Assembly (NCBI GenBank): GCA_025146925.1
Contig: CP102260.1
Coordinates: 387,001-451,000, forward strand
Length of the DNA stretch: 64,000 nt
Reading direction: 5' to 3'
Origin: [Bacteroides] pectinophilus
Lineage (GTDB): Bacteria > Bacillota > Clostridia > Lachnospirales > Lachnospiraceae
Shown: positions 51,339 through 60,139 of the stretch, one piece after another
Numbering within the stretch: position 1 is the first letter of the stretch
Layout: every line of letters starts with the position of its first letter
Program-made: the position numbers and the translations under genes
Notes under the pieces: model-generated
What the model saw: only the letters and a program-made list of their open reading frames with translations
Databases searched by the model: none
What the model was told of the DNA's origin: nothing

Positions 51339-52192
51339 TGAGGGATATGGGACACAATAATCAGAAAAAGGTTGCTGCAATCAATGACCTGTCGGGATTT
51401 GGAAGGTGTTCAACTACGGTGCTGCTTCCGATAATTTCATATATGGGAGTCCAGTGCTGTCCTGTTATTACATCCATATTTTCCAATCATTCAGGATATG
51501 ACAGTTATTTTTTTGATGACTGCACTGATAAGATGCAGCCGTATATTGATGAGTGGAGGAAGCTCGGTCTTGAGTTTGAAGGAATCTATACCGGGTTTCT
51601 GGGGTCACACAGACAGATTGATATTGTAAGACGTTTTATAGATGATTTCAGGACGGAGAGAACAACAGTAATAGTCGACCCTGTTATGGGGGACGGAGGC
51701 AGTGCATATTCAACATATACAGAAGATATGTGCAGGGATATGAGGCAGCTTGTCAGCAAGGCGGATATTGTGACACCTAATGTTACGGAAGCGTGTATGC
51801 TTACGGGAACCGAATACAGGGAGAAGTATACGGACGCGCAGCTTCACGAACTGGCAGGAATGATAGCACAGCTTGGTCCGAAGAAGATAGTTATAACAGG
51901 AATCCGGCAGGGAAGCAGTTATATTTCCAATTATGTATATGAGGAGAATGCTGACGGCAGTGTTAATGCAAGGCGGCTTCGTTCTAAGCTTGTAGGTACT
52001 ACAAGATGCGGAACGGGTGATATATTTGCATCAATAATATGTGCCGACGCTGTCAACGGGGTACCTCTTGAAAAGTCAGTAAGAAAGGCATCTGCATTTA
52101 TAAAGGAATGCATACTTAAGTCAATGGAATATGATATTCCTGAGACGGACGGAGTGTGCTTTGAGGAAGTCCTCTACAGACTGAAAAGATAG
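51338..52192 (+). CDS. Pyridoxamine/pyridoxal kinase
   Basis: A 284-residue ribokinase-fold vitamin B6 kinase. Evidence: AAINDLSGFGRCSTTVLLPIISYMGVQCCPVITS at the start, FEGIYTGFLGSHRQI, VDPVMGDGGSAYS, ADIVTPNVTEACMLTG, and the catalytic TTRCGTGDIFASIICADAV with the GTGD Asp. The ATG at 51338 overlaps the previous stop; a closer start after MRD is possible. It phosphorylates pyridoxamine or pyridoxal to give the aminotransferase cofactor. Confidence 0.92.
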   Translation: MRDMGHNNQKKVAAINDLSGFGRCSTTVLLPIISYMGVQCCPVITSIFSNHSGYDSYFFDDCTDKMQPYIDEWRKLGLEFEGIYTGFLGSHRQIDIVRRFIDDFRTERTTVIVDPVMGDGGSAYSTYTEDMCRDMRQLVSKADIVTPNVTEACMLTGTEYREKYTDAQLHELAGMIAQLGPKKIVITGIRQGSSYISNYVYEENADGSVNARRLRSKLVGTTRCGTGDIFASIICADAVNGVPLEKSVRKASAFIKECILKSMEYDIPETDGVCFEEVLYRLKR

Positions 52193-52200
52193 GAGCAGTA

Positions 52201-52680
52201 ATGAAAAATCATAAGACTAATGCCATGAGGCAGTTGGATGCAGCAGGGATCGAGTATGATGTTAAGGAGTATGAGGTGGATGAGAACGACCTTTCGGGGG
52301 TGCATGTTGCAGCACAGCTTGGGCAGCCGCCTGAGCAGGTATTTAAGACGCTTGTCCTGCATGGTGACAAGATAGGATATTTTGTGTGCTGCCTGCCTGT
52401 GGATCAGGAACTTGACCTCAAAAAGGTTGCCAGGGCATCAGGCAATAAGCATGCGGAGATGATTCCGATGAAGGATCTGCTTGGGGTGACGGGATATATA
52501 AGGGGCGGATGTTCGCCTATAGGTATGAAGAAAAAGTTCCCCACATTTATTGATGAGACGTGTGAGCTTTTTGATGAGATGGCCGTTAGTGCAGGTGTAC
52601 GCGGCATGCAGATAATAATTAATCCGCAGACACTTATTAAGTTCACGGATGCAACCCTGGCAGATCTTACCACGTATTAA
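52201..52680 (+). CDS. ybaK: YbaK/EbsC-family Cys-tRNA(Pro) deacylase
   Basis: A 159-residue trans-editing factor that clears misacylated tRNA-Pro. KTNAMRQLDAAGIEYDVKEYEV, HVAAQLGQPPEQVFKTLVLHGD, the catalytic region CCLPVDQELDLKKVARASGNKHAEMIPMKDLLGVTGYIRGGCSPIGMKKKFPTFIDE, and the C-terminal end fit YbaK proteins. The conserved Lys in the KKVA stretch and GGCSP are intact. It lies 8 bases after the kinase gene. Confidence 0.94.
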   Translation: MKNHKTNAMRQLDAAGIEYDVKEYEVDENDLSGVHVAAQLGQPPEQVFKTLVLHGDKIGYFVCCLPVDQELDLKKVARASGNKHAEMIPMKDLLGVTGYIRGGCSPIGMKKKFPTFIDETCELFDEMAVSAGVRGMQIIINPQTLIKFTDATLADLTTY

Positions 52681-52770
52681 ATGTAGTGCAAGGGTGGATT
52701 TTATTGGATAATAGTGATATAATCCACTACGGTAAATATTGGATATCAGGATATTAAGGGAAGAGGCAAA

Positions 52771-55176
52771 ATGAAGAAGAACGATGATGATTTGTTGGAT
52801 ATCGAGGACATAAGCCTTGATGAGACACAGAATCTGTCAGATGCATTAGAGGATATCGAAGATATTCTTCTCATGGACGATTCGGACGATGATGACGATT
52901 CAGATGATAATTATATAGCAATGTATGATGATACAGATGATGACAATCAGAGCGGTAATGACGGGGTATTTGAACTCGATCTTCAGGAAGTAGATGAAGA
53001 TAATGATGATTCCGTTGATGACAATGACGATGAGGACGATTCAGATGATGATGATGAGTCTAAGGGTGTAATTGAGCTCCTTGGACATGTTGGCGGACGT
53101 ATTGCAGCATTTACGAAAGGCAGATATGCAATAGCTGCCGGCGTAGCAGCTGTTATTGTTGCCGTTGCAGCGGGAACAGCTGTTGTACTTACTATACGCA
53201 ATACTAATAAAAAGGCGGCATCACCGCAGACTTCACCGGTTGTTGCACAGGCAGTTGTTGAGACTGAGGAAGCAACACATCCTATGCCGCTTCAGGGAAT
53301 GAAGCTTGAGGCAGTTGCGGATGAGTCATCGATTACGGCGAAGATACTTGATGAGTCGGGTTCAGCACTGGAGGGACATGATTTTGTTGTTAAGCTTTTC
53401 TCGGGAAGCCTTGATGATAATAAGGAGAAGGTAGACAAGATCCTTGAAAAGCAGAAGGAGCTGGCAACTCAGGCAACTACGCAGGCAGCAACAACAGGTG
53501 CGACTAAGGCGGCGCAGACACAGGCAGCCCAGACCAAGGCAGCACTTGATGCACTTGAGGAAGATGCCATGTCATACAAGGATGAAGACAAGAACGGCGA
53601 GGTTGTGATAAAGAATCTTGATGCCGGTACATATACGCTTCTCGTTCAGGCCGAAGCAGGATTTGAAGTTCCTGATGCAACTGAAGCCACTATAGTCAGG
53701 TATGAAGTCATTGACAATATCATGGAGCAGGTTGTCGAGCAGGATGCAGATACCGAGAAGGAAGATCCGCAGGCAGTAAGGGAAGCGGAGGCACAGCAGC
53801 AGACAACTGCAATATCTGCAACTACGCTTCCTGCAGTAACCAAACCTTCTGTAACAGCAGGAAAGAAAATCATTACTATTACAAAGTTTAAGAAAAATGG
53901 TGATGAGATTGTATACACGGCTAATAACACAGGTACATATTACAATTATTCGGATGTTGAATCTTATATTAACGATGACAACAGACAGACGATAAGCCTT
54001 GACGGTGGTTCTTCAATTACAGGATATGTATATGAAAAATCCACATACAAGATTACGGATGGCGAGTATGATGTTGTATCAAAGCTGCTTGTGGAAGTCG
54101 ATAAGACTGCAGATGCATCAGAGCTTAATATGCTCTCGGATATGGCGGAGGTAAGACTTACATCTTCGTCTAAGGCTGCGGCAACACAGGGACAGACGCA
54201 GAATCAGTCATCAACTAAGCCACAGGAGACAACTAAGCAACAGGAGACAACTAAGCCGCAGGAGACAACTAAGCCGCAGGAGACAACTAAGGCGCAGATA
54301 ACAACACAGGCACAGACAACGACGCAGGCACAGACAACAACGCAGGCACAGACAACAACACAGGCACAATCCACGGCTCAGGCACAGAGAAGATTCCAGG
54401 TTGTTGAACTCAGCGTGGTAACAGAAGAAGAGACAAAGCAGGTATTGGACGGCTGGTATGCTGATGGCGGAAGTATGATGTATCTTGATAACGGAGCAGC
54501 ATTCACCGGATGGCATTGGATAGACGGACTTAACTATTATTTCAATGCAAGCGGCGCACTCAGCTCAACTCTTGTAATCGATGTCTCAACATATAATGGC
54601 GATATCAACTGGAGTGCAGTCAGAGCGTCAGGCATAGATAATGTAATTGTCCGTGTCGGGTACCGAGGCTGGGGAACAGGACGTATTGTTAAGGACAGCA
54701 GATTCGACCAGAATGTAAGCGGCGCAAGGGCAGCAGGACTTAATGTGGGTGCGTACTTTGTAACACAGGCAGTCAATACGGCTGAAGCTGTAGAGGAAGC
54801 CAGCTTTATTGTTCAGGAAGCAGCAATGAACGGACTTAATCTTCCACTTGCAATTGATGTTGAGTGGGCCGGAGGCGGCGGAGAGCAGGGCAGAGGCAAT
54901 TACCTCTCAGCCGGTGAGAGAACAGCAGTTATCAATGCGTTCTGTGAGACTGTAGCAAGTGCTGGAAGAATGCCTATGGTATATGCAAGTAAGTCTTGGT
55001 TTAATAACTATATTAACGCAGGAAGCATTGTATCATATGCGCAGATATGGGTAGCACAGTATGCAGATATTGATGAGACAACATATGGCGGAAGATATGA
55101 TATGTGGCAGTTCAGAAGCGACGGAGCTGTTAACGGAATCGGCGGTAATGTAGATATGAGTGCATATCTCAGATAA
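52771..55176 (+). CDS. Membrane-anchored GH25 muramidase with acidic cytoplasmic region
   Basis: An 801-residue bitopic protein. Residues 1-110 are very acidic (long Asp/Glu runs), followed by a membrane helix (IAAGVAAVIVAVAAGTAVVLTI, about 122-143), a SpaA/Cna-B-like beta region (DAGTYTLLVQAEAGFEVPDAT), a Thr/Gln repeat linker near 490-535, a choline-binding-like repeat (GWYADGGSMMYLDNGAAFTGWHWIDGLNYYFN) and a C-terminal GH25 lysozyme domain. The catalytic Asp is in VIDVSTYNGDINW and the DxE in LAIDVEWAGG. It would cut peptidoglycan outside the cell while held in the membrane. Confidence 0.9.
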   Translation: MKKNDDDLLDIEDISLDETQNLSDALEDIEDILLMDDSDDDDDSDDNYIAMYDDTDDDNQSGNDGVFELDLQEVDEDNDDSVDDNDDEDDSDDDDESKGVIELLGHVGGRIAAFTKGRYAIAAGVAAVIVAVAAGTAVVLTIRNTNKKAASPQTSPVVAQAVVETEEATHPMPLQGMKLEAVADESSITAKILDESGSALEGHDFVVKLFSGSLDDNKEKVDKILEKQKELATQATTQAATTGATKAAQTQAAQTKAALDALEEDAMSYKDEDKNGEVVIKNLDAGTYTLLVQAEAGFEVPDATEATIVRYEVIDNIMEQVVEQDADTEKEDPQAVREAEAQQQTTAISATTLPAVTKPSVTAGKKIITITKFKKNGDEIVYTANNTGTYYNYSDVESYINDDNRQTISLDGGSSITGYVYEKSTYKITDGEYDVVSKLLVEVDKTADASELNMLSDMAEVRLTSSSKAAATQGQTQNQSSTKPQETTKQQETTKPQETTKPQETTKAQITTQAQTTTQAQTTTQAQTTTQAQSTAQAQRRFQVVELSVVTEEETKQVLDGWYADGGSMMYLDNGAAFTGWHWIDGLNYYFNASGALSSTLVIDVSTYNGDINWSAVRASGIDNVIVRVGYRGWGTGRIVKDSRFDQNVSGARAAGLNVGAYFVTQAVNTAEAVEEASFIVQEAAMNGLNLPLAIDVEWAGGGGEQGRGNYLSAGERTAVINAFCETVASAGRMPMVYASKSWFNNYINAGSIVSYAQIWVAQYADIDETTYGGRYDMWQFRSDGAVNGIGGNVDMSAYLR
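54219..54369 (+). repeat. Tandem repeats in the muramidase linker
   Basis: About four units of (C/A)AGGAGACAACTAAG(C/G)(C/A), coding QETTKP, followed by about four units coding AQTTTQ. Such arrays usually vary in copy number between strains and set the linker length. Confidence 0.8.
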
Positions 55177-55217
55177 AGAATCAATTACTTCAGCAGAGTA
55201 ACGGCAATTGGAGGAAT

Positions 55218-55259
55218 AAAAACCGTGTGGAATTACAGTTTTGTTTCACACGGTTTTTT
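55218..55259 (+). terminator. Intrinsic terminator after the muramidase gene
   Basis: AAAAACCGTGTG (55218-55229) pairs with CACACGGTTTTT (55247-55258) across a 17-nt loop; further T follows. Confidence 0.87.
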
Positions 55260-55381
55260 AGAAAATAAGAGTTAGACATAACTAACACATGCGATGACAA
55301 ACGCAGCCGGGATTGGGGAGTGAGTGGAAGATTTAAAATTTCAAAAAATGGTAAAGTAGACACAAAAATATTTTAAAAAAA

Positions 55382-55424
55382 TTAGCACTCACCTCTTGAC
55401 AGTGCTAACAATTAGTGTTATAAC
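55382..55424 (+). promoter_or_regulatory. CIRCE operator (HrcA) overlapping a sigma-A promoter
   Basis: TTAGCACTC (55382-55390), 9-base spacer, CAGTGCTAA (55400-55408): one mismatch to the CIRCE consensus. TTGACA (55396-55401) lies inside it and TATAAC (55419-55424) follows after 17 bases. HrcA binding should block transcription of the hsp20 transcript until heat stress. Confidence 0.9.
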
Positions 55425-55459
55425 ATAGCCAGAACGAAGGAAGAGAACAAAAGGAGGAC

Positions 55460-55552
55460 ATGAATGAAAGTCCTATGAGTTCCCATAACATCCCGGTTCC
55501 AGGAAACAAGGTAACGTGCATGAGATGTTCACAGAATGTGAACATATATTAG
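55460..55552 (+). CDS. 30-residue upstream ORF between CIRCE and hsp20
   Basis: ATG at 55460, preceded by AAAAGGAGG with good spacing, opens a frame of 30 codons ending TAG at 55550-55552, coding MNESPMSSHNIPVPGNKVTC then MRCSQNVNIY. It includes a CxxC pair. The hsp20 ribosome site (AAAAGGAG, 55553-55560) begins right after its stop. An inverted repeat ATGTTCAC/GTGAACAT (55525-55532 with 55538-55545) lies in its end. It may be a leader peptide or a small protein; not in any family I recognise. Confidence 0.5.
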   Translation: MNESPMSSHNIPVPGNKVTCMRCSQNVNIY

Positions 55553-55569
55553 AAAAGGAGCGATGACTT

Positions 55570-56034
55570 ATGTTAATGCCTAGTATTTTTGGAGAAGATT
55601 TGTTTGATAATTTTATGAATGATTTTTCATTTTACAATGATGCACCATTCGAGAATGTTGAGAAGAAGCTTTACGGACATCACGCAAAGAATGTTATGAA
55701 GACGGATATCAAGGAAACGGATGAAGGATACGAACTTGAGATTGACCTTCCGGGCTTCGCAAAGGATGAAGTTAAGGTTTCTCTCGACAATGGATATATG
55801 ACAGTTTCTGCTGCTAAGGGTCTTGACAAGGATGAGCAGGAGAAGAAGTCAGGTAAGTATATCCGCCGTGAACGCTATGCAGGCGCCTGCGAGAGATCGT
55901 TCTATGTTGGTGATGAGATTACTGAAGAAGATGTAAAGGGCGAGTTTAAGCACGGAATGCTTAAGCTGTTCATACCTAAGAAGGAAGCTAAGCCGGAAGT
56001 TGAACAGAAGAAGTACATTTCAATTGAAGGCTGA
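55570..56034 (+). CDS. hsp20: Hsp20/alpha-crystallin small heat-shock protein
   Basis: ATP-independent holdase of 154 residues. After a variable N-terminal arm (LMPSIFGEDLFDNFMNDFSFYNDA) comes the alpha-crystallin domain: MKTDIKETDEGYELEIDLPGFAKDEVKVSLDNGYMTVSA, then YAGACERSFYVGDEITEEDVKGEFKHGMLKLFIPK, the last containing the GxLxLxxPK-type end. The short C-terminal tail ends KKYISIEG with an IxI-like motif. Controlled by the CIRCE operator upstream. Ribosome site AAAAGGAG. Confidence 0.95.
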   Translation: MLMPSIFGEDLFDNFMNDFSFYNDAPFENVEKKLYGHHAKNVMKTDIKETDEGYELEIDLPGFAKDEVKVSLDNGYMTVSAAKGLDKDEQEKKSGKYIRRERYAGACERSFYVGDEITEEDVKGEFKHGMLKLFIPKKEAKPEVEQKKYISIEG

Positions 56035-56096
56035 TTGAATTGAATCTGTAAGCTGCATCCCGCAGGCAGATTAATTCAATACATAATGTGAATATG

Positions 56097-56125
56097 AAGC
56101 ACCGGAAGCGATTCCGGTGCTTTTG
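56097..56125 (+). terminator. Intrinsic terminator after hsp20
   Basis: AAGCACCGGAA (56097-56107) pairs with TTCCGGTGCTT (56112-56122), followed by TTG. Confidence 0.85.
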
Positions 56126-56212
56126 TTATGCTGTCTGCTTAAATTATTCTACTGTATTAATTAAGATATGTTATAATAAAATACATAACATAACGGAAGG
56201 AAAAGAAAATTA

Positions 56213-58564
56213 ATGAAGAAAAGCAGAGCAGCAGTATTGCTTGCACTTGCTGTAATATTTATATTCGGCAGAAGTGATAGCGTACGTGCGGAGGATGATT
56301 CTAATTTTACAAATCTTATTGTATTTGCGAGATTTGCAGATGAAGATGAATTTGTTGATGATGTTTATGAGGGAAGCACGGTAAGGGAAATAACAGATAA
56401 TTCATATAATACGGCAGAGTACAGCGTTAGTGATTATTACCGGAGTGTATCAGATGACAGGCTTCGCATGAAGAGTGTATATCTGTTTGATAATGGCGGT
56501 TCTGTCCGATTGTCACATCAACGCGGATACTATGCAGAATACAGCGATACCAATAAGATAGGTTATGCAGATGACAGTGAGGCCGCAGCCCGCATGTATG
56601 AGCTTAAGCGTGAATGGTCAGATGCGGTCAATGCTGCAATATCTGCCGGAAATGTGATATCTGATTATGACGGTTCAAAGACATATTCATTTGACGAGCT
56701 CGACAAAGACGGTAACGGAACAATAGATTCAATTACAATAATTTATAAGAATACGACACAGAACAACATTGCTGTAAGCTGGGCATCACCATTGTGGAAT
56801 TATACGGATTACGCGGATTATGTTGAGATAGGCACCGGCAAAGGCACCATAAAAAGCAGCAGGTATGTACAGATCACCAATTCATATGCAAGACCGGATG
56901 GAGATTCCAACGGATATCTGTTCAGGGATTCTGACGGCAGAATTATGTTGTCTGTTGCAGCAGCAACACACGAGATGGGACACGTAATGGGGCTGCGGGA
57001 TTTGTACAATTCCTACAATTCATCACCTGTATATTATATGTCATTAATGGCTAAGCATATATCGCCGGTGCCGCAGTTTATTTCGGTGAAAGAGAAGGAG
57101 GCGCTTGGCTGGGTTCATGAAGGGGACGTTGAAACACTTGTGGCGGATGGCGAATATAATCTCAGGGCGCTGGGGACATCCGGCGGTAAAGGTGCAATAG
57201 GGTATAAGCTTGATATACCGGCTAAGAATAAGACACTGTATCTTGAGTACAGAAACTTTGAGACAGATGGCAATAAGTATGATTCTCAATATAAGACCCT
57301 GTATAAGATGAACGGTAACACGGTTGACAGAATTCCGATGAAATCCGGTCTTGTCTGCTATCTTATAGATACCGGTACCAAATTTCCAAGCAATATGAAT
57401 TTCTCATCACCGAGATGGAATTATGAAGTACTTGGCGGCACATATAATACAAAATCAGATGCGGCGCTTGCAGCGGGAGAAGATATAGGTATTTATTCTG
57501 ATATATATATTGAAGTAGAAAGTGTTGATGATAACTGTCTTACTTTCAGAATTGAAGGTGACTTTGAAGAGCACATACATACAGGAGGAGAGGCAACATG
57601 TGTTGAACGTGCTGTATGTTCTGTATGTCATAAGAAATATGGAGAGCTCAATCCCAATAATCATAAGAATACATTTATAAAAGGAGCATCGGATGCAACA
57701 TGCCGCGAGACCGGATATACAGGCGATATGTATTGCAAAGACTGTGACAAAATGATATCTAAGGGCAGTGCAATTGACAGAATCCCACATCAGTTAAAGC
57801 ACGTTGAGGCCAAAGCGGCAACGGCTGCAAAGGAAGGAAATACGGAATATTATTTCTGCCGGATATGCTCAGGATATTTTGCTGATGACGCCGCATCGCA
57901 TGAGATTGAGTTTAAAGATACGGTGACGGACAAGCTTAAGCCTTCAATAATAGAAGGCAATAATGCATCTGTTGATGCATCGGCGGCAGTGGCAGCAATA
58001 TTCAGGTCTGATGCAGCATATTCGGATTTTATCAGAGTTGCGGTTGATGGCAGGCAGCTTGTGGAGAATAAGGAATTCTCTGCCATGGAAGGCAGCATAA
58101 TTATCACGCTTACTCCTGAATTCATAAAAGGTCTTTCAGCAGGAAGGCATACATTGGAGATTGTTTCGGCAAGTGGAACGGCAGCAACAGATTTTACTGT
58201 TATAAGTGGCGGCAGCCAGCAGGAGCCGACAACAGCACCGCAGGAGACAACGGCAGCACCGCAGGAGACAACGGCAGCACCGCAGGAGACGACAACAGCA
58301 CTACAGGAGACCACAACAAAAGAACCACAGGAGCCAGCAGCGGCAGCACAGGAGCCGACGGCAAAAGAGCCGCAGGAGACAACGGCAGCAGCACAGGAAA
58401 CCACAACAGCTTCAACCGCTCCATATTCAGCCGGGGATATATCATCACCTGATACAGGAGACAGTTCACATGCCGGCATATGGATTGTCATAGCAGTAAT
58501 ATTTGCATTTTTTATATGGCTGATGTTGACATTAAAATCAGCACAAGACCATAATTATAAGTAG
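56213..58564 (+). CDS. Surface M6-type metalloprotease with SPDTG-like cell-wall anchor
   Basis: A 783-residue secreted protease. Signal peptide ends near residue 26 (VRAEDD). The zinc motif is AATHEMGHVMGLRDL (His near 253), typical of M6/immune-inhibitor-A type enzymes. A Ca-binding DELDKDGNGTIDSI lies near 160. The later half holds two Cys-pair modules (CSVCHKKYGEL, CKDCDKMISKG, CRICSGYF). A PQETTA-type repeat linker (about 665-725) precedes SPDTGDSSHAG, a hydrophobic helix and a short charged tail. SPDTG fits the (S/P)PXTG motif of clostridial sortase B, so wall anchoring is likely. Confidence 0.88.
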   Translation: MKKSRAAVLLALAVIFIFGRSDSVRAEDDSNFTNLIVFARFADEDEFVDDVYEGSTVREITDNSYNTAEYSVSDYYRSVSDDRLRMKSVYLFDNGGSVRLSHQRGYYAEYSDTNKIGYADDSEAAARMYELKREWSDAVNAAISAGNVISDYDGSKTYSFDELDKDGNGTIDSITIIYKNTTQNNIAVSWASPLWNYTDYADYVEIGTGKGTIKSSRYVQITNSYARPDGDSNGYLFRDSDGRIMLSVAAATHEMGHVMGLRDLYNSYNSSPVYYMSLMAKHISPVPQFISVKEKEALGWVHEGDVETLVADGEYNLRALGTSGGKGAIGYKLDIPAKNKTLYLEYRNFETDGNKYDSQYKTLYKMNGNTVDRIPMKSGLVCYLIDTGTKFPSNMNFSSPRWNYEVLGGTYNTKSDAALAAGEDIGIYSDIYIEVESVDDNCLTFRIEGDFEEHIHTGGEATCVERAVCSVCHKKYGELNPNNHKNTFIKGASDATCRETGYTGDMYCKDCDKMISKGSAIDRIPHQLKHVEAKAATAAKEGNTEYYFCRICSGYFADDAASHEIEFKDTVTDKLKPSIIEGNNASVDASAAVAAIFRSDAAYSDFIRVAVDGRQLVENKEFSAMEGSIIITLTPEFIKGLSAGRHTLEIVSASGTAATDFTVISGGSQQEPTTAPQETTAAPQETTAAPQETTTALQETTTKEPQEPAAAAQEPTAKEPQETTAAAQETTTASTAPYSAGDISSPDTGDSSHAGIWIVIAVIFAFFIWLMLTLKSAQDHNYK
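58227..58420 (+). repeat. PQETT-type tandem repeats in the protease linker
   Basis: Repeated units of about 18-21 bases reading CCGCAGGAGAC(A/G)AC(G/A)GCAGCA code APQETT. Degenerate towards the 3' end. Related in composition to the muramidase linker repeats. Confidence 0.75.
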
Positions 58565-58600
58565 TTAGTATAAACTTACTATGACCGGAGGTTATTTATA

Positions 58601-60088
58601 ATGGACAATGTGAATTATAAATATAATGACATTAATGAGAGATATAAGCGACTTAACCATTTTACCATACTGTCAATATCCATTATGGCTGTTGTAGTAT
58701 TGGCCTATCTGTGGCTTAAGCTTGCCAATGGCGGGATTAATAAGTCTCTTGTATATGGTGTAACGGCTGTTGTAGCTGCAGCAAGCATCATTAATGGTAT
58801 CATTAATGTGAAGAATAAGTCTAATTCGTATCTGAGTATTGCAGCCGCAATTGACGTATATATTATATATATTCTTATAGGGTTACAGACGGATGCAACA
58901 TTTATTCACTATATGCTTTTTGGTATTCTTATATTACAGATTCCGTATTACAGGAAGAGAAGAATGCTCTATACAACGATAGGTGCAATCGTTTCATTTA
59001 TACTGGTACTCGTTATGCAGGCTGTACACGGTGTCAGCGCTATGGATGTTAATGCATTTTGTCAGGCGATGCTTGAATTGTCCGTAATTGTCGGAATATA
59101 TTTTGCGGGAAAGATATCGATTGCATTCAATGGTGATGCGCTTGGTGCAGCCAAAGACGAGCAGGAGCGTGTTAATAGCATACTTAATGATGTTTTGAAT
59201 ACCTCAAATACTGTTAAGAATGAAACAGCCAGAAGTACACAGCTTATGGATGAGCTTGTTACAAGTACTAAGTCTGTTGCCGGCAGCATGAATGAGATAT
59301 CTGATGCTGCTTATTCCACAGCAAAAAGTATAGAAGAACAGAATACTATGACCGCCCATATTCAGGAAGCAATTGCACAGACTGAGAGCAAGTCCGTGGA
59401 GATGGTCAGCATAGCTGACAGTTCATCCGAGAGTGTGCAGAGTAATATCAAAGTGATTGAGGAGCTGGAGGAACAGTCAGCCAGAATCACCGAGACTAAT
59501 AAGAAAGTAACTGAATCCATGACCAAGCTTCAGAACAAGACGGCAGAAGTTGAACAGATTGCGGGAATGATTCTTAATATATCAAGCCAGACCAATCTGC
59601 TTGCACTTAATGCATCTATAGAAAGTGCAAGGGCGGGAGAGGCCGGACGTGGTTTTGCGGTTGTTGCGGATCAGATAAGACAGCTTGCGGAGCAGACCAA
59701 GAATTCTACTGAAGAGATTACGAGAATAACATCAGAACTTAATGCTAATTCGCAGGATGTTGTCAATTCCATTAATGGTTCGATTGAGGCCAGTGATATT
59801 CAAAGCCGGAAGATATATGCGGCCGGAGAGGCATTTAAAGAATTAAGCAATAACATGGAAGAACTCAGGAGCCATATTAATGAAGTTGACAGCCATATTG
59901 CAGAGCTTTCCAAGTCTAACGACAGGATTGTTGAGAATATCTCACAACTTTCGGCGGTTACTGAGGAAGTCACGGCGAGTGCCGATCAGGTCAGGAATAT
60001 GAGTAATGATAACCTTGAATGTGTTGAGAAGGTGAAGATGGCTGTTGATACTATCAGAAGAACAGCGGATTGTTCACAGAATGTATAA
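58601..60088 (+). CDS. Methyl-accepting chemotaxis protein
   Basis: A 495-residue chemoreceptor. The N-terminal ~190 residues contain about six membrane segments ([81 protein letters not shown]) without a large external sensor or HAMP domain. The cytoplasmic signalling tip is [47 protein letters not shown]. The sensor probably acts within the membrane or reads electron flow or pH. GGAGG precedes the ATG. Monocistronic. Confidence 0.93.
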   Translation: MDNVNYKYNDINERYKRLNHFTILSISIMAVVVLAYLWLKLANGGINKSLVYGVTAVVAAASIINGIINVKNKSNSYLSIAAAIDVYIIYILIGLQTDATFIHYMLFGILILQIPYYRKRRMLYTTIGAIVSFILVLVMQAVHGVSAMDVNAFCQAMLELSVIVGIYFAGKISIAFNGDALGAAKDEQERVNSILNDVLNTSNTVKNETARSTQLMDELVTSTKSVAGSMNEISDAAYSTAKSIEEQNTMTAHIQEAIAQTESKSVEMVSIADSSSESVQSNIKVIEELEEQSARITETNKKVTESMTKLQNKTAEVEQIAGMILNISSQTNLLALNASIESARAGEAGRGFAVVADQIRQLAEQTKNSTEEITRITSELNANSQDVVNSINGSIEASDIQSRKIYAAGEAFKELSNNMEELRSHINEVDSHIAELSKSNDRIVENISQLSAVTEEVTASADQVRNMSNDNLECVEKVKMAVDTIRRTADCSQNV

Positions 60089-60139
60089 CAGCCATGGACA
60101 GCATTTGTATTTTTGCTTGTCAGTGGAATATTTAATTGG

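Larger units (their letters stand above)
55177..55459 (+). other. Intergenic region with terminator and CIRCE promoter
   Basis: Holds the muramidase terminator (55218-55258) and the CIRCE/promoter region (55382-55424). No further ORF with a ribosome site before 55460. Confidence 0.7.
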
